A DNA stretch of 64,000 nucleotides, taken from Comamonadaceae bacterium OS-4 (GTDB taxonomy: Bacteria > Pseudomonadota > Gammaproteobacteria > Burkholderiales > Burkholderiaceae_C). The number at the start of each line of letters is the position of its first letter. Positions within the stretch are counted from its first letter, which is position 1. Made by a program: the position numbers and the translations under genes. The stretch covers positions 952,501 to 1,016,500 of the forward strand of contig AP026970.1 in NCBI GenBank assembly GCA_027924025.1, read 5' to 3'. This document shows, in pieces, positions 17,326-25,965 of this stretch. The notes beneath the pieces were generated by a model, which had not been told where the DNA came from, ran no database searches, and worked only from the letters and a program-made list of their open reading frames with translations.

Positions 17326-18621
17326 TTAGTGACCCAACACGAAGTTGGGCAGCCACAAGGAGAACGCCGGCACATAGGTGACCAACATCATGCAAGCCAG
17401 CAAGGCGCCGTAAAACGGCAAGATGGATCGCATGACCTGTCCTATTGAAATGCCACCAATCGCGCAGCCCACCGCCTGGGTGGTACCCACGGGAGGGGTG
17501 TTCAGACCGAGTGCGCAGTTGAGGAGCATCACCACACCGAATTGGGTAGGGTCCATGCCGAATTTTTGGGCAATCGGCAGGAAGATGGGGGTGCAGATCA
17601 GCAGCGTGGGCGCCATGTCCAGGAAGGTACCCAGTACGAACAAGGCGATGTTGATCATCAGGAAGATCATCCAAGGGCTCTGGGTGATGGTTGCCATCAG
17701 TTCGCCGGTGCGCTCGGGCACGTCGTACATCGCCAGGAAGTAACCGAAAGCGCTGGAAATTCCGATCAGGAACAACACCACACCGGTCGTCTTGCTCGCT
17801 TTGGCGCAGGACTTGATGAAGTCATTCCAGGACAAGGACCGGTAAGCAACCGTAGTGATCAACAAAGCCCACAGCACGGCAGTGGCAGCCGACTCGGTGG
17901 CGGTGAACACACCCGACAAGATGCCCACCAAAATGATGACAACGATCAGCAAGCCGGGCAGTGCAGCGACAAAGCTGTTGAACACCTCACCCCAGCCGGT
18001 GAAGGCGCCGCGTGTGGGGTAACCGCGTTTGATAGCCACACCGTAGGCAGCCAGCAGGTTCAACACGGTCAGTAACAAGGCCGGGATCACACAAGCCAGC
18101 ATCATGTTCAGCACGCTCACCGACGCAATGCCGGCAGTGGCCAAGGTGTACAAAATCAGGTTGTGGCTGGTGGGCATCAAGGCGCCGACCAGGGAAGCGT
18201 GGGTGGTGACGTTCACCGCGTAGTCGGTGTCGTAACCCTCTTTCTTCATCAGGGGAATCATCACCGAGCCCATGGCGGACACGTCGGCCACCGGTGAGCC
18301 GGCCACACCGCCGAACAAGGTACAGCCCAACACGTTGGACATGCCCAAGCCGCCCCGCACATGGCCGACCAGACTGTTAGCGAAGCGCACGATGCGCTGG
18401 GCAATGCCGCCATGCAGCATCAACTCACCGGCAAAGATGAAAAACGGAATGGCCAGGAAGGAGAACACCTGCATGCCCCCCACCATTTTCTGGAACACCA
18501 CGGCCACCGGCAAGCCGGCGGTGATGATGGTGGCGACCGATGACAGACCGACTGCAAAACCCACAGGCACGCCGATGATCAACAGCAAGCCGAAGCTCAC
18601 ACCCAAAACAATCAGTTCCAT
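17326..18621 (-). CDS. TRAP transporter large permease (DctM)
   Basis: Twelve-helix ion-coupled permease of 431 residues. DctM signatures seen: FAGELMLHGGIAQRIV, GGLGMSNVLGCTLFGGVAGSPVADVSAMGSVMIP and the C-terminal PVGTTQAVGCAIGG. It forms the transport channel with the small subunit, whose stop overlaps its start by ten bases, and receives substrate from the DctP protein at 19164-20132. Role: uptake of uronates or aldarates (substrate inferred from the operon). Confidence 0.95.
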   Translation of the reverse strand: MELIVLGVSFGLLLIIGVPVGFAVGLSSVATIITAGLPVAVVFQKMVGGMQVFSFLAIPFFIFAGELMLHGGIAQRIVRFANSLVGHVRGGLGMSNVLGCTLFGGVAGSPVADVSAMGSVMIPLMKKEGYDTDYAVNVTTHASLVGALMPTSHNLILYTLATAGIASVSVLNMMLACVIPALLLTVLNLLAAYGVAIKRGYPTRGAFTGWGEVFNSFVAALPGLLIVVIILVGILSGVFTATESAATAVLWALLITTVAYRSLSWNDFIKSCAKASKTTGVVLFLIGISSAFGYFLAMYDVPERTGELMATITQSPWMIFLMINIALFVLGTFLDMAPTLLICTPIFLPIAQKFGMDPTQFGVVMLLNCALGLNTPPVGTTQAVGCAIGGISIGQVMRSILPFYGALLACMMLVTYVPAFSLWLPNFVLGH

Positions 18622-19100
18622 GCCGGCACCACTTCCTTGCCCTGGATGAGGGCGATCACATGTTCAATCGAAAACAGCATCACCAGCACGCCGGCGATGA
18701 TGAGCGGCACGTAGTCCATGCTGGAGGGGATGGGCAGCATGGGTTTCTGGTCGTTCCACTTGAGGGCGGCCCAGAGGTAGCCGTTGTAGGCCATCAGGGC
18801 GCCAAAAATGCCCACCAGAACGTGGATCACAATTTCCAGCTTCAGGCGCAGGCCTTCAGGCAGCAGGCTGATGATGGAATCCATGCCGATGTGGCCGGCG
18901 TCGCGCACGCCGACGGCCACGCCCAGCGCGGTGATGTAGAGCACCAGCAGCAGGGCCAATGCCTCTGCCCAGGTGGGGGTGTCGTTAAAAACATAGCGCC
19001 CGATCACCTGGTATTGCACGCAGGCGATGAGCACGATGAGGCCCGCTACCGCAAGCATCAAACTGAGCTTGGATAACGTGGCACAGAAGCGGGTGTACAT
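18612..19100 (-). CDS. TRAP transporter small permease (DctQ)
   Basis: Small membrane subunit, 162 residues, with four hydrophobic helices and the conserved QVIGRYVFNDTPTWAEALA region typical of DctQ. The ATG at 19100 has a ggagctcc ribosome-binding site and starts right at a normal DctQ N-terminus; the frame extends upstream only through a hairpin. Overlaps the dctM start, so the two are translationally coupled. Confidence 0.92.
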   Translation of the reverse strand: MYTRFCATLSKLSLMLAVAGLIVLIACVQYQVIGRYVFNDTPTWAEALALLLVLYITALGVAVGVRDAGHIGMDSIISLLPEGLRLKLEIVIHVLVGIFGALMAYNGYLWAALKWNDQKPMLPIPSSMDYVPLIIAGVLVMLFSIEHVIALIQGKEVVPAWN

Positions 19101-19125
19101 GGGGAGCTCCGGTGAAGAAAGAAAA

Positions 19126-19147
19126 CTCCCGGCCCTCAGGCCGGGAG
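19126..19147 (-). terminator. Intercistronic hairpin between dctP and dctQ
   Basis: A perfect 9-bp stem CTCCCGGCC/GGCCGGGAG with a 4-base loop, followed on the minus strand by TTTTCTTTC. It lies between the dctP stop (19164) and the dctQ start (19100). Likely a partial terminator or 3' stabiliser that keeps binding-protein mRNA more abundant than permease mRNA. Confidence 0.7.
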
Positions 19148-19163
19148 GTGGCACAGCCGCGAA

Positions 19164-20132
19164 TTACTTCGTGTCTTGCACGGCCTTCACGAGGCGCTTG
19201 AGGTCGGGGGTGTTGGCGAACTTGTCGTACACAGGGGTCATGGCGTCCTGGAAAGACTTTTTGTCCACTTCCACGAACTCAGTGCCGGCAGCCTTCACCA
19301 TGTCGAACTCTTTCTTCTCATACGCAGCCCATGCCTGGCGGTTGAATGGCACCGATGCTTTGGCTGCTACGCGGATCTGGTCTTGCTCTGCCTTGGGCAA
19401 TTTGTCAAAGCTCACCTTGGAAAACAACAAGACTTCAGGCGCCATCGAGTGTTCGGTCTTGTTGTAGAACTTGGCCGCTTCAAAGTGGCGGAAACCGGAG
19501 CCGTAAGAGGGGTAGTTGTTTTCAGCTGCATCGACCAGGCCAGTCTTGAGTGCGGTTAGCACTTCGCCGGCTGGCATGGGCGTGGGGTTGGCACCCATGG
19601 CGCCGGCTACAGCCACCCACAGGTCGGACTGCTGCACACGGATCTTCATGCCCTTGGTATCGGCAATGGTCTTGACTGGCTTTTTGCTGTAAATCGAGCG
19701 GGAGCCGGAGTCGTAGTAGGCCAACAGCACAAAGCCAGCGGCTTCGCAGTCCTTGGCGATTTCTTCACCGATCGGGCCGTCCAGCACTTTGTGCAGGTGG
19801 TCTACCGAGCGGAACAGGAAAGGCAGCACCGGGATGTTGGTCTTGGCACACACCGAGTTCATGGGGCTGATGTTCACGCGCACCATATCCAGCGCACCGA
19901 TCTTCACCTGGTCAATGGTTTCTTTTTCGGTGCCCAGAGCTCCTTTGTTGAACACCTTGATGCTGTGCTTGCCGCCGGTGGCTTTCTTGAGTTCTTCACT
20001 CATGAACTTGACTGCGGTGACAGTGGGGTAGTCGTCCGAGTTATGGATGTCGGCGGACTTGAACTCTGTGGCGTGTGCTGTCAGGCTCAAAACAGCCACT
20101 GCAGCGGCCAGGACGGTAGGTACCAGTTTCAT
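19164..20132 (-). CDS. TRAP transporter DctP-type solute-binding protein
   Basis: Periplasmic receptor of 322 residues with a signal peptide ending at AHA (~22). DctP features: [50 protein letters not shown] and a NYPSYGSG segment; the Arg in KIRVQQSD is the usual carboxylate-binding residue, fitting a sugar-acid ligand. Partner of the dctQM permease directly downstream. Follows the lactonase gene by 30 bases. Confidence 0.94.
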   Translation of the reverse strand: MKLVPTVLAAAVAVLSLTAHATEFKSADIHNSDDYPTVTAVKFMSEELKKATGGKHSIKVFNKGALGTEKETIDQVKIGALDMVRVNISPMNSVCAKTNIPVLPFLFRSVDHLHKVLDGPIGEEIAKDCEAAGFVLLAYYDSGSRSIYSKKPVKTIADTKGMKIRVQQSDLWVAVAGAMGANPTPMPAGEVLTALKTGLVDAAENNYPSYGSGFRHFEAAKFYNKTEHSMAPEVLLFSKVSFDKLPKAEQDQIRVAAKASVPFNRQAWAAYEKKEFDMVKAAGTEFVEVDKKSFQDAMTPVYDKFANTPDLKRLVKAVQDTK

Positions 20133-20162
20133 GTTGTCTCCTCTAGGGGAATTGGTTTGGGG

Positions 20163-21083
20163 TTAACGGACGGGAAAACGGGAAAACAAGGGTTCGGGCA
20201 GGCCCTGTACGCCGGGCTCCAAGACCAGCAAGGCGCCGTCCAGCGTGGCATTGAAGCCGGGTGCTGGGCTGGCAGGGCGGATGGATGTAACAAACAAGTG
20301 GCGCAGCTCAGGCCCGCCAAAGGCGCACATGGCCGGCTTGCTCACCGGCACGGCGACCGACTGCAACAACCTGCCCTCTGGGCTGAAGCGGTGGATCTGG
20401 CCTGCGTCGTTTCCGCAGATCCAGTAGCAGCCTTCTGCATCCACCGCCGCACCATCAGGCCGGCCGGGCAGGGCTTGCATGTCGACCCAAGCGGCTTGCG
20501 GTCCCCAGGTGCCACTGGCGGTGTCGAAAGAGTGCTTCCAGATCTGTTGGCGGCTGGGGTGCGAATCCGACAAATAAGCGGTTGCGCCATCTGGGCTGAA
20601 GGCCATGCCGTTGGGGGTGATGTAACCCTCGAGCACCGGGCCGCGCAAGCCGCGCTCGTCCAGGCCGTAGATGCCGCCGGCGGGGCTGGCAAGCCCCATG
20701 TCGCGGACCATGGTGCCCGCCCAGAAGCGACCTTGGTGGTCGCAGCGACCGTCATTGAAGCGCATGCTCGGTTGCGGATGGGTCACGCTGGCCAGCAGGC
20801 TGACATGTGCGACGGGCGGGTCACTCAAGGTGACTTCAAAAATGCCCGTCTCCATCGCGGCAATCAGGGTGCCGCGCTCCGTCATGGCGATGCAGCCCAC
20901 GCGCTCCGGCAGTGTCCAGGTGCTCTGGTGGCGATTGCCCCAGTTCAACCGGTGAATGAACGGGCCTTCAATGTCGACCCAGTACAGGCACTGGTTGGCC
21001 ACGGACCAGACGGGGCTCTCGCCCACTTTGTCTCGGCTGATGCTGACAGCCTCTACGGCAGGGGTGTGAACAGACACAGACAC
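20163..21083 (-). CDS. SMP-30/gluconolactonase family aldarolactonase
   Basis: Six-bladed propeller lactonase, 306 residues. The ESPVW motif (GESPVWS near 21) supplies the metal-binding Glu; RFNDGRCDHQGRFWAGTM gives the Asn and Asp sites; SPDG and the SDSHP segment match the family. Directly follows uronate dehydrogenase with one base between, so its natural substrate is probably the aldarolactone that enzyme produces, opened here to galactarate or glucarate. Other lactones remain possible. Confidence 0.88.
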   Translation of the reverse strand: MSVSVHTPAVEAVSISRDKVGESPVWSVANQCLYWVDIEGPFIHRLNWGNRHQSTWTLPERVGCIAMTERGTLIAAMETGIFEVTLSDPPVAHVSLLASVTHPQPSMRFNDGRCDHQGRFWAGTMVRDMGLASPAGGIYGLDERGLRGPVLEGYITPNGMAFSPDGATAYLSDSHPSRQQIWKHSFDTASGTWGPQAAWVDMQALPGRPDGAAVDAEGCYWICGNDAGQIHRFSPEGRLLQSVAVPVSKPAMCAFGGPELRHLFVTSIRPASPAPGFNATLDGALLVLEPGVQGLPEPLFSRFPVR

Positions 21084-21084
21084 C

Positions 21085-21921
21085 TCAGGCGGTTTTCTTT
21101 GGTGGCAGGTGCGCCGTCATCGGCTCGCCCTGGAACAAGAAGCCGCCGCCTTGGTAAATCACGGCCGGATCAGTTACATCAGGTTCGGGGGTGCGGGCGT
21201 AGACCGCCTCGCGGAACGGGTCAGAGCTGTCCTGCGGCACATAGCCCACATGGCGGGCGGCGCTGTTGTCATACCAAGTGACTGCGTTATCCGACATGCC
21301 GAAGATCGCGGTGTGACCCAGCACTGGCGTGGTCAGGCAGGCGGTAACCAGGCGGTGCAGGTCGTCAAAACTGAGCCAGCTGGCCAACATGCGGCGGTCG
21401 CGCGGCTCGGCAAACGAAGAGCCGATGCGCACGCAGGCCGTCTCAATCCCGTAGCGGTCGAAATACATGCGGGACAGGTCTTCACCAAAGGCCTTGCTCA
21501 CGCCATACAGGCTGTCGGGGCGGGCGTGGTGGTTCAGAGTGATGGTTTCGCTCTGCTTGTAAAAGCCGGTCACATGGTTGGAGCTGGCAAACACCACCCG
21601 CTTCACGCCATGTTTGCGCGCTGCTTCGTACAAGTTGTAGACGCCCAAAATGTTCGCTTGCAAGATGGGCTCGAATGGGCCCTCCAGCGAGATGCCGCCG
21701 AAATGGACGATGGCGTTCACGCCTTGGACCATCGCATCTACCGCTGTGGCATCGGCCAGGTCAGCCAGCACCACCTCTTCGCCGTCACGGGCAGCGCCGA
21801 AATCGCTGCGATCAGAGAGGCGCAAGACCTCGCAATTGGCCTTCAAACGGTCGCGCATGGCAGTGCCCAAGCCGCCTGCAGCGCCGGTCATCAGCAAAGT
21901 GTGGTGTACTTTAATGGTCAT
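21085..21921 (-). CDS. udh: Uronate dehydrogenase (Udh)
   Basis: NAD-dependent extended short-chain dehydrogenase, 278 residues, oxidising D-galacturonate and D-glucuronate at C1 to aldarolactones. Motifs: GAAGGLG at 13-19, FASSNHVTGFY with Ser114, and Y139-x3-K143 (LYGVSKAF). The sequence resembles characterised bacterial Udh over its whole length, including WLSFDDL and the C-terminal YVPQDSSDPFREAV region. First gene of the ten-gene operon, divergent from the GntR regulator; a candidate operator lies 22 bases upstream. Confidence 0.9.
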   Translation of the reverse strand: MTIKVHHTLLMTGAAGGLGTAMRDRLKANCEVLRLSDRSDFGAARDGEEVVLADLADATAVDAMVQGVNAIVHFGGISLEGPFEPILQANILGVYNLYEAARKHGVKRVVFASSNHVTGFYKQSETITLNHHARPDSLYGVSKAFGEDLSRMYFDRYGIETACVRIGSSFAEPRDRRMLASWLSFDDLHRLVTACLTTPVLGHTAIFGMSDNAVTWYDNSAARHVGYVPQDSSDPFREAVYARTPEPDVTDPAVIYQGGGFLFQGEPMTAHLPPKKTA

Positions 21922-21942
21922 GAAATAGAGAGCTGAATTGTC

Positions 21943-21956
21943 AGTTGTATGTTGTC
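21943..21956. promoter_or_regulatory. AGTTGTATGnTGTC candidate operator (udh/gntR)
   Basis: AGTTGTATGTTGTC, in the divergent region between udh and the FCD-type GntR gene. It matches 13 of 14 bases to the site at 22785-22798 before gudD. Both promoters belong to the same pathway, so this is a likely site for the GntR protein encoded between them. Confidence 0.5.
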
Positions 21957-22006
21957 TGATGTGTTAAATTGTGGTCATCGTCTCAGACCGCGTCAAGGAC
22001 TTTTCC

Positions 22007-22786
22007 ATGGACCTAGTGCAAACCCCTAGAACAATTGCAGCGCCTGGTGCAACACCGGAGGCGACCGACGGTGTGCGCCCGCGCCGCGCCAAAGGCTTGG
22101 TAAATGAGGTGGTCGAAAGCCTGGCCGCCAGCATCCGCGAAGGCGCGATCCAACCCGGCGACAAACTGCCCACCGAGTCAGAAATCATGGGCCGCTTCGA
22201 TGTCAGCCGCACCGTGGTGCGTGAAGCCATTTCGCGCCTGCAAGCCAACCGTTTGGTCGAAACCCGCCATGGTGTGGGCACCTTTGCACTGGCGCCGCAG
22301 AGCAGCGGCAACTTCCAGATCGCTGATGTGGATTTCGCCACTGTCGCCGATGTGATTGCCCTGCTAGAGCTGCGGATTTCGCTGGAAACCGAGGCGGCGG
22401 GCCTGGCGGCACAGCGCCGCACGGAGGCCAATTTGCAAGCCATGCAGGCGATGCTGGATGCGTTCCAAAAGTCGATCGAAGAAGACTCGGATGCGGTGCC
22501 TTCTGACTTCAGTTTCCACATGGAAGTCGCCAAGTCCACGGGTAACCGTCACTTTGCCGACCTGATGACGTACCTGGGCACCATGATCATTCCACGCACC
22601 CGCATCAACACCGCCAGCAGTGCGCCGGAAGGGCGCTTGGCTTACCTGCGGCGGGTGCATGGTGAGCACGAATACATCTTCAACGCTATCCGCAATCAGG
22701 ACGCGGATGCGGCCCGCGCCGCCATGCGAACCCATCTTGCCAACAGCAAGGACCGCTTGAGAAAGTCGCAGGTTGACGCGGTTTAG
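22007..22786 (+). CDS. GntR family (FadR/FCD) regulator of aldarate genes
   Basis: Transcription factor of 259 residues. Start chosen at the ATG at 22007 with caaggac before it; a GTG 36 bases earlier is less likely. Winged helix at about 25-95 (GDKLPTESEIMGRFDVSRTVVREAISRLQA), then an all-helical FCD domain with the metal/ligand His positions (e.g. FSFHMEVAKSTGN). Located between divergent udh and downstream gudD, with a shared motif in front of each, so it probably represses both until an aldarate is present (inference). Confidence 0.9.
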   Translation: MDLVQTPRTIAAPGATPEATDGVRPRRAKGLVNEVVESLAASIREGAIQPGDKLPTESEIMGRFDVSRTVVREAISRLQANRLVETRHGVGTFALAPQSSGNFQIADVDFATVADVIALLELRISLETEAAGLAAQRRTEANLQAMQAMLDAFQKSIEEDSDAVPSDFSFHMEVAKSTGNRHFADLMTYLGTMIIPRTRINTASSAPEGRLAYLRRVHGEHEYIFNAIRNQDADAARAAMRTHLANSKDRLRKSQVDAV

Positions 22787-22798
22787 TTGTATGATGTC
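22785..22798. promoter_or_regulatory. AGTTGTATGnTGTC candidate operator (gudD)
   Basis: AGTTGTATGATGTC beginning at the gntR stop codon and 60 bases before the gudD start; near-identical to 21943-21956. Suggests a separate regulated promoter for gudD. Confidence 0.5.
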
Positions 22799-22857
22799 CT
22801 ATATGTAGGGGCGCCACCCTTCCTTCCATTTCGAGCGCCCCGCTAAGGAGATTGACC

Positions 22858-24210
22858 ATGACCCCGTCTGAAAAAACCTCTGTGCGCGGCGCCCCTGTGG
22901 TGACTGCGCTACGCGTCATTCCGGTTGCCGGCCATGACGGCATGCTGATGAACCTGAGTGGTGCCCACGCACCGTTTTTTACCCGCAACATCGTCATCCT
23001 GACCGACAGCAGCGGCAACACCGGTGTGGGTGAAGTGCCCGGCGGCGAGAAGATCCGCCAGACGCTGGAAGATGCTGCCTCCTTGGTAGTGGGTCAATCC
23101 ATCGGCAACTACAACGCCATCCTGAACCGTATGCGCGAAGCCTTTGCAGCCCGCGATAGCGAGGGTCGTGGCCTGCAGACCTTTGACCTGCGCGTGGCGA
23201 TTCACGCAGTGACCGCCGTGGAAAGTGCCTTGCTCGATTTGCTGGGCAAATTCCTGGGTGTTCCGGTGGCGGCCTTGCTAGGCGATGGCCAACAACGCAG
23301 CAGCGTTGCGGTGCTGGGCTACCTGTTCTATGTGGGCGACCGCCAGAAGACTGACTTGCCCTACATCAGCGAGCCGGATCAGGCAGATGACTGGAAGCGC
23401 CTGCGCCACGAAAAAGCCATGGACGCAGACGGCGTGGTGCGCTTGGCCGAGGCTGCTTATGCGCGCTACGGCTTTCAGGACTTCAAGCTCAAGGGCGGTG
23501 TGCTGCGCGGCGAAGAAGAGGTGGAGGCCATCCGCGCTTTGCATGCCCGCTTCCCCCAAGCCCGCATCACGCTGGACCCGAACGGCGGATGGCTGTTGAA
23601 TGACGCAGTGCGCCTGTGCCGCGACTTGCATGGCGTGATGGCCTATGCCGAAGATCCCTGCGGGGCCGAAGGCGTGTTCTCCGGCCGCGAAGTGGTTGCC
23701 GAGTTTCGCCGCGCCACCGGCCTACCCACTGCCACCAATATGATCGCCACCGACTGGCGCGAGCTGGCGCATTCGCTGGCTTTGCAGTCGGTGGACATTC
23801 CCTTGGCCGACCCGCATTTCTGGACCATGCAGGGCTCCGTGCGGGTGGCGCAGGTTTGCCAAACCTGGGGCTTGACTTGGGGCTCGCATTCCAACAACCA
23901 CTTTGATGTGTCTTTGGCCATGTTCACCCATGTGGCAGCCGCTGCACCGGGCAAGGTCACGGCCATTGATACCCATTGGATCTGGCAGGACGGCCAGCGC
24001 CTGACCCAAGACCCGCTGCAGATTGTGGGCGGGCAAATTGCAGTGCCCAACACGCCCGGTTTGGGTGTGGAGCTGGACATGGTCGAAGTGGAAAAAGCCC
24101 ACCAGCGCTACTTGCAGCACGGCTTGGGCGCGCGCAATGACGCGATGGCCATGCAGTACCTGATACCCGGCTGGAAGTTCGACCCCAAGCGCCCCTGCCT
24201 CGTGCGTTGA
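22858..24210 (+). CDS. gudD: Glucarate dehydratase GudD (enolase superfamily)
   Basis: Dehydrates D-glucarate to 5-keto-4-deoxyglucarate, 450 residues, close to the usual ~446. ATG at 22858 has an ideal taaggag site. Features: N-terminal capping domain with [20 protein letters not shown] and [15 protein letters not shown], the KLK catalytic lysines in FQDFKLKGG, metal ligands in ITLDPNGGW and the AEDPCG segment, and the HSNNHFD general base region. Complements GarD: one dehydratase per aldarate epimer, both feeding GarL. Confidence 0.95.
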   Translation: MTPSEKTSVRGAPVVTALRVIPVAGHDGMLMNLSGAHAPFFTRNIVILTDSSGNTGVGEVPGGEKIRQTLEDAASLVVGQSIGNYNAILNRMREAFAARDSEGRGLQTFDLRVAIHAVTAVESALLDLLGKFLGVPVAALLGDGQQRSSVAVLGYLFYVGDRQKTDLPYISEPDQADDWKRLRHEKAMDADGVVRLAEAAYARYGFQDFKLKGGVLRGEEEVEAIRALHARFPQARITLDPNGGWLLNDAVRLCRDLHGVMAYAEDPCGAEGVFSGREVVAEFRRATGLPTATNMIATDWRELAHSLALQSVDIPLADPHFWTMQGSVRVAQVCQTWGLTWGSHSNNHFDVSLAMFTHVAAAAPGKVTAIDTHWIWQDGQRLTQDPLQIVGGQIAVPNTPGLGVELDMVEVEKAHQRYLQHGLGARNDAMAMQYLIPGWKFDPKRPCLVR

Positions 24211-24220
24211 GGCTTGAATT

Positions 24221-24270
24221 GGCCTCTGGCGCCCGTAGATATTGCGCGAGTAGCTCCTATTGCAGGAGCA
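24221..24270 (+). repeat. Interspersed ~50-bp repeat, intergenic copy A
   Basis: ggcctctggcgcccgt head, attgcgcgagtagct core, then a variable tail. Lies in the 98-base gap between gudD and the convergent 8-oxoguanine deaminase gene. Nearly identical over 35 bases to the copy at 57538. Confidence 0.7.
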
Positions 24271-24308
24271 AATCCGCGCTATTGCCGTTGGTTACTGTGC
24301 AGGTGAGG

Positions 24309-25787
24309 TCAGTGGACTGCAGCCGCAGCCAGCTGCAGCGCCAGCCGGTTGTGGCGCTCCATCAGCGGGCCAAGGTCTACCGTGTCCAAGTGACCCTCGC
24401 GCACCACCACCTTGCCGTTGACGACTGTGTAGTCCGCCTGAGGACTGGCACACAGCAGCAGGCTGCCGACCGGGTCGTGCACCGCGCCACCGGCAAAGCC
24501 CAGCGTATCCAGATCAAACAGCACCAGGTCCGCACACATACCCACTGCAAGGTGGCCGATGTCTTTGCGGCCCAGCACCTGCGCGCCCCCCCGGGTAGCT
24601 ACGCTCAGGGCATCCCGGGCCGTCATCTCGGCCGGGCCCAAATCGCAACCGAAAAAAGTGCGGTGCTCGCCAGTGGGCAGCACACGCTCCTCGGGCGGCT
24701 GCATGGCGCGGCCCACGCGGGCCAGCAGCAAGGCCTGCCGGGCTTCGTTCACCATATGGGCCGCGTCGTTGCTGGCGCTGCCGTCCACACCCAGGCCCAC
24801 CGGCACGCCGGCGTTCAGCATTTTGCGGATGGGGGCAATGCCGCTGGCCAGGCGCATATTGCTGCAGGGGCAGTGGGCCACGCCGGTGCGGCTCGCTGCA
24901 AACAGGCTGATGCCCTCGTCATCCAACTTCACGCAGTGGGCGTGCCACACGTCCTCACCCAGCCAGCCCAGGTCTTGGGCATATTGGGTGGGGGTGCAGC
25001 CGAACTTTTCGCGGCTGTAGGCCAGGTCGTGGTCGTTCTCTGCCAGGTGGGTGTGCAGGCGCACGCCCTGACCCTTGAAGCTGCGGGCCAGCAGGGCGGC
25101 TTCGCGCATCAGGTCGCGGCTCACGCTGAACGGGGAGCAGGGCGCCAGCGCCACATTCAGCATGGAGCCCCAGCTCGCATCGTGGTGCTGTTCGATCAGC
25201 CGTTGGCTTTCTTTCAGGATGAAGTCTTCCTTCTCCACCACCTGGTCGGGCGGCAGCCCGCCCTGGCTCTGGCCCACGCTCATGCTGCCGCGCGTGGCCA
25301 CAAAGCGCATGCCAATCTCGGCGGCGGCGCCGATGCTGTCGTCCAGCCGCACGCCGTTGGGGTAGATGTAGAGGTGGTCGCTGCTGGTGGTGCAGCCGCT
25401 CATCAGCAGCTCCGCCATGGCGAGCTGGGTGCTCACCTGCACCATCTCGGTGGTCAGCCCGGCCCAGATGGGGTACAGCCCGCGCAGCCAGCCGAACAGC
25501 TCAGCGTTTTGCACACCGGGTATAGCCCGCGTGAGGCTCTGGTACATGTGGTGGTGGGTGTTCACCAGACCGGGGGTGACCAGATGGCGCTGCGCGTCAA
25601 TCACCTCATCAGCCTCCAGCGCGTGTGGCGGCAGGTCTGCGGTAGCGCCCATGAAAGCGATACGGTTACCCTCGATATAAATCGAAGCGTTGCGCAGCTC
25701 GGTGGCTTGCGCCGGGTCGACGTGGTCGAAAGTGGCCGAATCGAATGTGGCGATGGCGCGCGCGTTGTGGATCAGCAAAGTGCCCAT
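24309..25787 (-). CDS. 8-oxoguanine deaminase (amidohydrolase family)
   Basis: Zinc amidohydrolase of 492 residues that probably converts 8-oxoguanine to urate and ammonia. Metal and active-site motifs: GLVNTHHHMYQSL (HxH at 78/80), RLHTHLAEND, WHAHCVKLDDEG and LGVDGSASND. The sequence resembles the 8-oxoguanine deaminase subgroup (related to atrazine-chlorohydrolase-like enzymes) more than guanine deaminase, which is separately encoded at 56207. Urate product would enter PuuD directly. Isocytosine or other N-heterocycles are alternatives. Confidence 0.83.
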   Translation of the reverse strand: MGTLLIHNARAIATFDSATFDHVDPAQATELRNASIYIEGNRIAFMGATADLPPHALEADEVIDAQRHLVTPGLVNTHHHMYQSLTRAIPGVQNAELFGWLRGLYPIWAGLTTEMVQVSTQLAMAELLMSGCTTSSDHLYIYPNGVRLDDSIGAAAEIGMRFVATRGSMSVGQSQGGLPPDQVVEKEDFILKESQRLIEQHHDASWGSMLNVALAPCSPFSVSRDLMREAALLARSFKGQGVRLHTHLAENDHDLAYSREKFGCTPTQYAQDLGWLGEDVWHAHCVKLDDEGISLFAASRTGVAHCPCSNMRLASGIAPIRKMLNAGVPVGLGVDGSASNDAAHMVNEARQALLLARVGRAMQPPEERVLPTGEHRTFFGCDLGPAEMTARDALSVATRGGAQVLGRKDIGHLAVGMCADLVLFDLDTLGFAGGAVHDPVGSLLLCASPQADYTVVNGKVVVREGHLDTVDLGPLMERHNRLALQLAAAAVH

Positions 25788-25965
25788 GAATGTGTTTCTC
25801 CGTCAAACAAGCGTCCCACCGGTCAAGGTGGGTCCTGTCGAGGCCGAATCCCGCTGGCAGGCCAGATTGGCTGCCAGAGGCGAGCACCACGTTGCCGAGC
25901 ATCCCGGGCTGTGCTGACGCGCTATGCGCCCCTGAATTTTGCCCCATTTACTTTTGCATGAAGCT

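Noticed and set aside
18001..18050. Possible further copy of the interspersed repeat in dctM
   Set aside because: Only the tttgatagcc core and a few flanking bases agree; no head or consistent spacing.
24207..25961. 584-codon plus-strand frame opposite 8-oxoguanine deaminase
   Set aside because: Antisense shadow; the minus-strand product has all amidohydrolase metal motifs.
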